This document shows positions 58,131 through 64,000 of a DNA stretch of 64,000 bases, one piece after another; within the stretch, counting starts at the first letter, position 1; each line of letters begins with the position of its first letter. Source of the DNA: Rhodobacteraceae bacterium IMCC1335 (GTDB taxonomy: Bacteria > Pseudomonadota > Alphaproteobacteria > Rhodobacterales > Rhodobacteraceae); NCBI GenBank assembly GCA_039640495.1, contig CP046864.1, positions 3,273,001-3,337,000 of the forward strand, in the 5' to 3' direction. The notes beneath the pieces are model-generated. The model was not told the origin of the DNA, did no database searches, and saw only the letters and a list, made by a program, of their open reading frames with translations. Both the position numbers and the translations under genes were made by a program.

Positions 58131-58475
58131 TCAGTTCAGCAAAGCCACGGGGGCATCGTGACGTTGCTCAAAATCCAAAGGCGGGCGATCTAACGCCACC
58201 GTGTTCCGTTTAAATTCGAAATGGACTTCGCCGTGCTCTTCTTGCGAGGCAACAATCAAACATTGATAGACATGTGTCGCGCCGTTAAACACATCAACCA
58301 AGCCACGCATAGGCGGCGCTCCCTCGGCAGAGATGACAAAGCCTGTCTCCCAAAGCTTCAAGATGGGATAAATCTCACCGTCAAACTGAACCCGAAAACG
58401 GCTTTTACGCTTCAATTCATCCGCCCGTGCCCGATCAAGGCCCTGCTGTACGTCTCGCGATAAAAATGTGCTCAT
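58131..58475 (-). CDS. Small conserved protein, PilZ-like pattern
   Basis: 114 residues from ATG 58475 (an open frame to 58544 exists; GGGAAGAGCC is just upstream of 58475). A beta-rich core has R-F-R-V-Q-F-D-G-E-I-Y-P-I, a G-L-V-D-V-F-N-G-A-T-H-V-Y-Q-C-L-I-V strand pair and F-E-F-K-R-N-T. The layout recalls PilZ-like beta barrels, but the R-x-x-x-R c-di-GMP signature is not clear. Convergent with the MalY-type gene. Function unknown. Confidence 0.6.
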   Translation of the reverse strand: MSTFLSRDVQQGLDRARADELKRKSRFRVQFDGEIYPILKLWETGFVISAEGAPPMRGLVDVFNGATHVYQCLIVASQEEHGEVHFEFKRNTVALDRPPLDFEQRHDAPVALLN

Positions 58476-58544
58476 CGGCTCTTCCCATATTGTTTCGGAA
58501 ATTCTGGCGCAGAGCCGCAAATTTTCAAGATCCCGGCGTATCAA

Positions 58545-58955
58545 TAGTTTCCAAATGCCAAACGCTTCTGCCGATTAGAAAAATCGCTTAGGCTTTACGA
58601 CGCCGCGCAAGAGACCCCCAGCTCCATTGTGGAAGCCTACAAGATCTTGTGGATGCCTGCAGGTGCCACGCCAACTCTCGTTTTATTGCGCCAAATTCCC
58701 GCCACGGTTAAAAAATTTGCTTTTAAAGGTAAGTGTGAAACGTGCCGGGTAACTATGGCGCAAATACAACAAAATATCATTTTAAAAAAATGTATGCGGC
58801 TAACTCTTGATGAAATTGCACAGGCTCTGCGCCTGTAAAATACCACAGCGAATCGCAGCTTATCTAGAAAAACAGCCCGCCAATACCGGCCGAGCGAGGG
58901 CTTTGACAAACAGCCGGGGGATACCCGCCAAACCCCGCCAAGCCGCGCCACTTTT
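58545..58955. other. Gene-poor gap with no supported feature
   Basis: A 411-base stretch between two leftward genes. Small open frames exist on both strands (69 codons plus strand from GTG 58629, 111 codons minus strand), but neither has a ribosome site or a recognisable composition and they overlap each other. I see no clear promoter motif, repeat or RNA fold. Confidence 0.5.
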
Positions 58956-59318
58956 CTATGCGCGCTCTGCATAATGCTCGACCATCGCCACTAGATCATC
59001 TGGCGGCGTTTCGCTTTGCAAATAGGCGCAAGCGTTCGAACAATGCTGAAAAATCGAGCCATCCGAAAAGAAACTTGTATTGGTCACAAAAACCACACGC
59101 GCTTTAGGTCGGCGATAATTGGCAAAATCTGAAATGGCGAAAGCGCTGCCGTTTTTCAGCACCAGATCTAAAACTATAATGTCAAAATCATCTTGCATTA
59201 GCGCTTTGACCGCCTCAGGTTGTGATCGTGCAAAACATACATCCGCACCGCTGCGCTGCAGGGCGCGCTCCCAAAGACACCCCAATTCAAAATGACTTTC
59301 AACAATAAGCACCCTCAT
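58956..59318 (-). CDS. Stand-alone receiver-like protein
   Basis: 120 residues with a CheY-like fold: D-F-D-I-I-V-L-D-L-V-L-K-N-G-S holds the phosphoacceptor-like Asp (about 51), and R-V-V-F-V-T-N-T-S supplies the Thr. The N-terminal acidic pair is reduced (V-E-S instead of D-D/E-D) and the conserved K-P is replaced (L-Q-S-E-T). No output domain follows. Phosphorylation is therefore doubtful; it may be a pseudo-receiver binding a partner. It is separated from cobC by 164 bases. Confidence 0.75.
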   Translation of the reverse strand: MRVLIVESHFELGCLWERALQRSGADVCFARSQPEAVKALMQDDFDIIVLDLVLKNGSAFAISDFANYRRPKARVVFVTNTSFFSDGSIFQHCSNACAYLQSETPPDDLVAMVEHYAERA

Positions 59319-59482
59319 AAGACCCCCGCACCGACACCAGAAAAAGAAAGGAATTGATCGATTATCAACGCAAAAAGTGATAACAAAAGGTTAATGATCG
59401 CATAAAATGTTAATCATTTTGAAAGAACTTGAAACCAATCGCCGAATAGACTTCTCGTGCTGCGCATAAAGACGGATGAAAT

Positions 59483-60439
59483 ATGTTTGACTCAACAGGA
59501 AAAACACAGCCAAGGGATCATGGCGGACAGCTTGAAACCGCTTGCGCGCTTTATGGGGGGCTGCCAGAAGATTGGATCGATTTGTCAACCGGGATTAACC
59601 CCGTGCCTTATCCTGTTATACCTTTTTCAGCAGATGATTTTCAAAGATTACCCAGTACATCCGCCCATAATAACCTGATCGCGGCCGCACGCGAATTTTG
59701 GTCGATTCCAAACACCGCGCATGTGGTTGCCACCGCGGGCGCATCCGCGGCGATCGCGGCCTTGCCCAGTTTGCTGCCACCCAGCCAAGTGGCGATCGCG
59801 CACCCAACCTATAATGAGCATCAAGCCGCCTTTACCGCCGCCGGATGGCGCGTTTCCGATAGCGCCCAGGCGGCGCAGGTCGTGGTGCATCCAAATAACC
59901 CCGATGGCCGATTGTGGCGCGCGAAAGAGTTAACGCGGCCTATTTGCATCATTGATGAAAGCTTTTGCGACGTAACCCCGCAAGACAGTTTGATCGCTGA
60001 AGCGGGAAACCCCGGGCGCATAATCTTAAAAAGCTTTGGCAAGTTTTGGGGCCTTGCTGGGCTGCGCTTGGGCTTTGCAATAGGATCCGATCCCGTTTTA
60101 GAACAGCTCGAAAACCGGCTCGGACCCTGGGCCGTGTCTGGGCCAGCCTTACGCATGGGAGCTGCAGCGCTGTCTGATCCAACCTGGGCTCAGAACACCC
60201 GCAGGCGCCTGCAGGCAGACGCCGCCCGGCTAGACAAATTGATGCTCGCCAAAGGCGCGAAATTGCGCGGAGGCTGTAGCCTGTTTCGCCTCTATGAGCT
60301 GCGCGATGCCAAGGCCTGGCAAGCCAAGCTTGGGCAGCACCATATTTGGAGCCGCATCTTTCCCTATTCTAAAAGCTTTCTGCGGCTGGGCCTACCGGCC
60401 CAATCCCACTGGGCGCGGATCGAAAAGGCACTGTCATAA
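59483..60439 (+). CDS. cobC: L-threonine-O-3-phosphate decarboxylase (cobalamin synthesis)
   Basis: 318 residues, a PLP class I/II fold. It makes (R)-1-aminopropan-2-ol phosphate for the cobalamin side chain. Visible are the start H-G-G-Q-L-E-T-A (PLP enzyme family start), S-T-G-I-N-P, N-N-P-D-G-R-L-W, the D-E-S-F-C-D site and the PLP lysine S-F-G-K-F-W-G-L-A-G-L-R-L-G. The stop overlaps the next gene by one base (TAATG). Named in Pseudomonas denitrificans style; Salmonella calls it CobD. Confidence 0.93.
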   Translation: MFDSTGKTQPRDHGGQLETACALYGGLPEDWIDLSTGINPVPYPVIPFSADDFQRLPSTSAHNNLIAAAREFWSIPNTAHVVATAGASAAIAALPSLLPPSQVAIAHPTYNEHQAAFTAAGWRVSDSAQAAQVVVHPNNPDGRLWRAKELTRPICIIDESFCDVTPQDSLIAEAGNPGRIILKSFGKFWGLAGLRLGFAIGSDPVLEQLENRLGPWAVSGPALRMGAAALSDPTWAQNTRRRLQADAARLDKLMLAKGAKLRGGCSLFRLYELRDAKAWQAKLGQHHIWSRIFPYSKSFLRLGLPAQSHWARIEKALS

Positions 60440-61341
60440 TGGCTTGGCTTTTGTTTTTTGCGCTGATCCTTGATGCAGTTCTTGGCGAGCCGGAGTGGCT
60501 GTGGTCGCGGGTGCGTCATCCGGCCATTTTGATGGGCAATTTTATTTCTGCCGGCACAAAACGCCTTAACTCCGGTGCCAATCGCAAACAAAAAGGCATT
60601 GCTCTTCTTTTGCTTGGGCTCAGTATCGCAATTGGCCTTGGCTTTCTACTCAGCCTCCTGGGCCCAATCTTTGAGACGTTGATTGCCGCCAGCTTGCTTG
60701 CGCATAAATCCTTGGTTCAACATGTGATCGCGGTGGCCAAAGGCCTGCGTCTTTCCCTGACCCAAGGCCGCAATGCGATCAGCAGGATCGTGGGGCGCGA
60801 TACCTCGCAGATGAACATTGCCCAAATTTCCAGGGCCGGAATTGAATCCGGAGCTGAGAATTTCTCAGATGGGGTGGTGGCACCGGCGTTTTACTTTTTA
60901 ATCGGCGGGCTTCCCGGAATGTTACTGTATAAATTCACCAACACGGCCGATAGTATGATCGGATATAAAACCAAAGAGCTGCAAGAATTTGGATGGGCCG
61001 CAGCGCGCTTTGATGACGTGCTGAATTTTATTCCCGCACGGCTCAGCGCCGCGATTATATTGCTGGTCTCTGGGCATTGGAGCGGCCTGAGAAAACTATC
61101 AGAGAATGCCAAAACCCATGCCTCTCCAAACGCCGGTTGGCCCGAAGCTGCAATGGCATTGGCGCTCAACGTGGCCTTGGCCGGCCCCCGCAGCTATCAC
61201 GGGCGCCTAACAGATTTTGCCTGGATCCATCCAAACGGCAGCCGCCATCCGGATGCTTATGAAATTGAACGCTCGGTTGATATTCTTTGGAAAAGCTGGG
61301 CCGCGCTCTTGGCGTTGGTGGTGATAAGTGCAATCTTGTAA
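60439..61341 (+). CDS. cobD: Adenosylcobinamide-phosphate synthase
   Basis: 300 residues, a polytopic membrane protein of the CobD/CbiB family. It joins aminopropanol phosphate to adenosylcobyric acid. Hallmarks are L-D-x-x-L-G-E-P-x-W-x-W-S-R-V-R-H-P near the start, the G-R-D-T-S and E-N-F-S-D-G-V-V-A-P motifs and the N-T-A-D-S-M-I-G-Y-K-T loop. Coupled to cobC. CbiB in Salmonella style. Confidence 0.96.
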   Translation: MAWLLFFALILDAVLGEPEWLWSRVRHPAILMGNFISAGTKRLNSGANRKQKGIALLLLGLSIAIGLGFLLSLLGPIFETLIAASLLAHKSLVQHVIAVAKGLRLSLTQGRNAISRIVGRDTSQMNIAQISRAGIESGAENFSDGVVAPAFYFLIGGLPGMLLYKFTNTADSMIGYKTKELQEFGWAAARFDDVLNFIPARLSAAIILLVSGHWSGLRKLSENAKTHASPNAGWPEAAMALALNVALAGPRSYHGRLTDFAWIHPNGSRHPDAYEIERSVDILWKSWAALLALVVISAIL

Positions 61342-61391
61342 GCAACTTTCCGTTAATCAGGGATCAATCCGCGAGGGAAAAGGAGGCCGTA

Positions 61392-62594
61392 ATGCGCTTT
61401 ATCAATTGGACATTTACCCGCCTTGCAAGCGCTGCGATACTCAGCCTGCCTCTGCTCTTTAGCAGCCCAATATATGCACAATCCTGTGGTGGTGATTTTG
61501 CCGATTTTGTTGCGCAATTAAAGCGCGAAGCGCAAACCAAAGGGGCGCCAGTCGCGCAGGTCAATGAATTTTTTCAAACGGTTGAACACAGTCCAAAGGT
61601 GCTAAAAGCCGATCGGGCACAGGCCATTTTCCAGCTGCCCTTTATCGAATTCTCTGGAAAATTAATCAGCGATCACAGGATGGCACATGGACAAAAAAAT
61701 GCGACGACACATAAGTATATTTTTGATCAGATTGAAGATCTCTACGGCATTCCCCCAGGAGTTTTATTGGCATTTTGGGCCTTTGAAACCGATTTCGGCG
61801 CGTTTCAGGGCAATTATAATACGCGCAATGCTTTGGTCACCTTGGCTCATGATTGCCGGCGACCAGAGCTATTTCGGCCGCAAATCTTTGCCGCATTAGA
61901 GCTGTTTTTAAGGGATGAGTTTAACCCAGAAACAACGCAAGGGGCTTGGGCGGGCGAAATCGGCATGGTGCAAATGCTGCCCCAAGATATTTTGGACAAT
62001 GGCGTTGATGGGGATGGGGATGGGCTTGTTGATCTGAGATCCTCGCCTGCCGATGCTTTGATGTCTGGCGCCAAAATGTTGTCAAATATGGGCTGGAGAG
62101 CTGCGCAGCCTTGGCTGCAAGAGGTGATTTTACCCTTTGATATGGATTGGAGCCTGACCGGGCTGGATTCCCAAAAACCAGTGTCCAACTGGGCGGCTTT
62201 GGGGGTCCAAGGGGCCAACCAGCCGCTCTATCCAGCTGATCTGGAAAGCTCCATTATTTTGCCCCAAGGCCGGTTTGGACCCGCCTTTATCGCTTATCCG
62301 AATTTTCATGTGTATTTCGAATGGAACCAAAGCTTTGTGTACGTGACCACGGCTGCTTATTTTGCCACCTTGCTCGAAGGAAGCCCGCGCTATGGGTTCG
62401 AACTTGAAGATCCCGGGTTGAACAGAGCGGAAATGAAAAGCTTGCAAAGCGCTCTGCGCGATCTGGGCTATGATGTCGGCAAACTTGATGGCATTCTGGG
62501 CGCTCAAACGCGCCGCGCCGTGCAAGAGGTTCAAAGCGGGTTGGGGCTGCCTGCAGATGCTTGGCCAACATGGGCGCTGTTAAACGCGCTTTAA
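61392..62594 (+). CDS. Lytic murein transglycosylase (MltB-like) with peptidoglycan-binding domain
   Basis: 400 residues from ATG 61392, behind a perfect AGGAGG site at 61381-61386. A signal peptide (about 1-30) precedes the SLT/MltB domain: F-W-A-F-E-T-D-F-G holds the catalytic Glu (about 138), and G-A-W-A-G-E-I-G-M-V-Q-M-L-P is typical. The C-terminal PG_binding_1 domain has L-Q-S-A-L-R-D-L-G-Y-D-V-G-K-L-D-G-I-L-G. It cuts the glycan strands. No direct link to cobC-cobD is apparent. Confidence 0.94.
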   Translation: MRFINWTFTRLASAAILSLPLLFSSPIYAQSCGGDFADFVAQLKREAQTKGAPVAQVNEFFQTVEHSPKVLKADRAQAIFQLPFIEFSGKLISDHRMAHGQKNATTHKYIFDQIEDLYGIPPGVLLAFWAFETDFGAFQGNYNTRNALVTLAHDCRRPELFRPQIFAALELFLRDEFNPETTQGAWAGEIGMVQMLPQDILDNGVDGDGDGLVDLRSSPADALMSGAKMLSNMGWRAAQPWLQEVILPFDMDWSLTGLDSQKPVSNWAALGVQGANQPLYPADLESSIILPQGRFGPAFIAYPNFHVYFEWNQSFVYVTTAAYFATLLEGSPRYGFELEDPGLNRAEMKSLQSALRDLGYDVGKLDGILGAQTRRAVQEVQSGLGLPADAWPTWALLNAL

Positions 62595-62657
62595 GTCATG
62601 GCAAACTCAAGCCCCTCAAGCCCGTTGCAAAAACCGGTAAAATAACCGTTGGGACGC

Positions 62658-64000
62658 TTACGCCACCAAGCTTTCGGCTTTTTTCAAATCCACCGACACC
62701 AACTGGCTGACCCCTTGTTCCTGCATTGTGACGCCAAATAAACGATCCATCCGCGCCATGGTGACCGCGTGATGCGTGATGATTAAAAACCGCGTATCTG
62801 TGCGGCGGCACATTTCATCTAACAGATCACAGAAGCGCGTGACATTGGCATCATCAAGCGGGGCATCCACCTCATCAAGCACGCAGATCGGCGCAGGATT
62901 GGCCAAGAAAACGGCAAAAATGAGCGCCATCGCAGTGAGCGTTTGCTCTCCGCCCGACAATAAAGACAAGGTGCTCAGTTTTTTCCCGGGGGTTGGCACA
63001 TAATCTCCAGCCCTGCCTCAAGCGGGTCATCGCTTTCCACCAAAACCAAATTGGCCTCGCCGCCGCCAAATAAGTGCTTAAACAAAAGCCCAAAATTGCT
63101 GTTCACCTGCTCAAACGCGGTCAAAAGCCGCTCGCGCCCCTCGCGATTCAAGCCCGCGATGCCATTGCGCAGCGTGTGAATCGCTGCTTCCAAATCGGCT
63201 TTTTCTTCGCTTAAGCTTTTATGCTCGCTCTCAACCTCTTTGGCATCTTCTTCTGCGCGCAGGTTCACGGCCCCCAACGCTTCGCGTTGGCGTTTCAACC
63301 GATTCACTTCCGCTTCTATTTCATCCGCATGCGGCATGCGATCCGCATCCGTTGATAAAGAGTTCAGCAATTCTTGAGGGGTGGTTTGCAACTCATCCTC
63401 GATGCGCTGCGCGGCGGCCGCTTTGGTTTCTTGCGCGGCCTCTGCACGCGCCTCGGCGCCGGCACGCGCCTCCCGCGCCTCGGACGCGGCCCGTTCGGAA
63501 TCCCGCTCTTGCGCAATTGCGTTGCGCAAAGCCGCTTCGCCCGTTGCCAAATTATCGCCCGCAGCTTTGCGCCGCGTTTCAGCCTGCGCAATGGCGCTGC
63601 TCAGCTCTTCCCGTTTGCGTGCCAAAGCATCGGGCACCAGCGCCGCCTCTGCCAAATCTGCCTCTGTCTGCGATTTGCGTTCCAGCAACTCAACCCGTCT
63701 TTGATCGGCGGTTTCAAGCCGCAATCGCCACCCGCTAAGCTCTTTGGTGACCTGTTGTTTACGGCGAATCCGCGCTTCGCCAGCGCGGCGCAACTCATCT
63801 TGTTCTGAGCGCTTCGACAACATGGTAATGCGCGCCGCTTCCACGGTGAGCTTGATATCTTCAACGCGGTCTTTCAACGATTGGATATCTTCTAATGCGT
63901 CAACCGCCATCTGCGCCTCGGCGCGTTGCGCCTCAGCGCCTAAGCTTTCCTCTGCATGGCGCGCAACGGCCAATGTCAGATTTTCCACCCGGCCTTTTGC
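62658..64000 (-). CDS. smc: Chromosome segregation protein SMC, 3' part, frame-shifted
   Basis: The 5' end lies outside the window. The frame from the window edge (64000) encodes about 340 residues of coiled coil and the start of the C-terminal ATPase head ([28 protein letters not shown]). It stops at TGA 62977-62975 after P-P-G-K-N. The other frame picks up at [14 protein letters not shown] (C-motif) and continues with Walker [15 protein letters not shown] and I-T-H-H-A to the stop at 62658. One base (an A) is missing for continuity. An uninterrupted SMC is expected, so this is an assembly error, a real mutation or programmed -1 shifting. Confidence 0.9.
62978..62984 (-). other. Slippery heptamer A-AAA-AAC at the smc frame break
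   Basis: On the minus strand the zero frame reads GGA AAA AAC TGA; a -1 slip on A-AAA-AAC gives K-K-L-S in the correct SMC frame. The heptamer has the X-XXY-YYZ form used in programmed -1 frameshifting, but it is also just a six-A run prone to indel error. No clear stimulatory stem-loop or upstream ribosome site was seen. Confidence 0.4.

Noticed and set aside
58629..58838. A 69-codon plus-strand ORF from GTG with a C-E-T-C motif
   Set aside because: No ribosome site, no recognisable fold, and a 111-codon antisense frame competes; it is not supported as a gene.
63352..63808. Several overlapping plus-strand open frames over smc
   Set aside because: The smc coiled-coil coding is clear on the minus strand; the plus-strand frames are Arg/Ala/Ser-rich shadows.

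Overview
This 64 kb window looks like chromosome from a marine Rhodobacterales (Roseobacter-group) alphaproteobacterium of roughly balanced GC. Pointers are a flagellar cluster of the Rhodobacter sphaeroides Fla1 type (fleQ/fleT plus its own rpoN), the block rsmB - heparinase - purH - lspA - DUF3035 lipoprotein - two M16 peptidases, the fmt/def cluster, an alphaproteobacterial LexA box (GAAC-N7-GAAC) and a perfect CtrA-type site. All assignments come from reading the translated sequence; no database search was run.

Region 1 (1-20,300) is a flagellar and regulatory cluster. A sigma-54 gene, rpoN, lies next to a partial OmpA-like gene. Two long operons run leftward: fleT-fliE-F-G-H-I-J, and fliK-L-M-N-O-P-Q-R-flhB, the latter continuing without a gap into four uncharacterised genes. 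fleQ is divergent from fleT. Strong -24/-12 sigma-54 promoters stand before fleT, fliK and rpoN itself, so the sigma factor, its two AAA+ activators and the export apparatus, basal body and switch form a self-contained circuit. FleT has no C-terminal DNA-binding helix-turn-helix while FleQ has one, matching the hetero-oligomeric activator known in R. sphaeroides.

Region 2 (20,300-29,100) is housekeeping and accessory: a CinA-like protein, a GNAT, an AhpD-like protein, an OmpA protein, 2,4-dienoyl-CoA reductase, a DUF6478-like protein, a lipoprotein and ilvD. A 900-base, AT-rich stretch (29,090-29,995) follows. It holds a likely 44-codon ORF, an imperfect direct repeat, a terminator-like hairpin with no gene before it, and the CtrA-type site.

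Region 3 (30,000-46,100): CPBP protease, accD-folC, zapE, MFS, hydrolase, ornithine cyclodeaminase-like protein, YaiI, AEC transporter, MbfA-type iron exporter, GNAT with a ClpP-like protease, class III alcohol dehydrogenase, cytochrome c', a solitary SOS-controlled imuB and ureidoglycine aminohydrolase.

Region 4 (46,300-64,000): two M16 peptidases, DUF3035 lipoprotein, lspA, purH, heparinase, rsmB, an SdhAF4-like protein, fmt, a deformylase that has lost catalytic residues, a normal deformylase, a MalY-type C-S lyase, a small conserved protein, a lone receiver domain, cobC-cobD, a lytic transglycosylase and the 3' part of smc. The smc frame is broken by one base in an A run that is also a classical -1 slippery heptamer.

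No tRNA, rRNA, CRISPR array, transposase or phage gene was seen. The best candidates for undescribed biology are the four-gene tail of the fliK-flhB operon, the 29.1-30.0 kb intergenic region, and the set of diverged paralogues (deformylase, ClpP-like, receiver).
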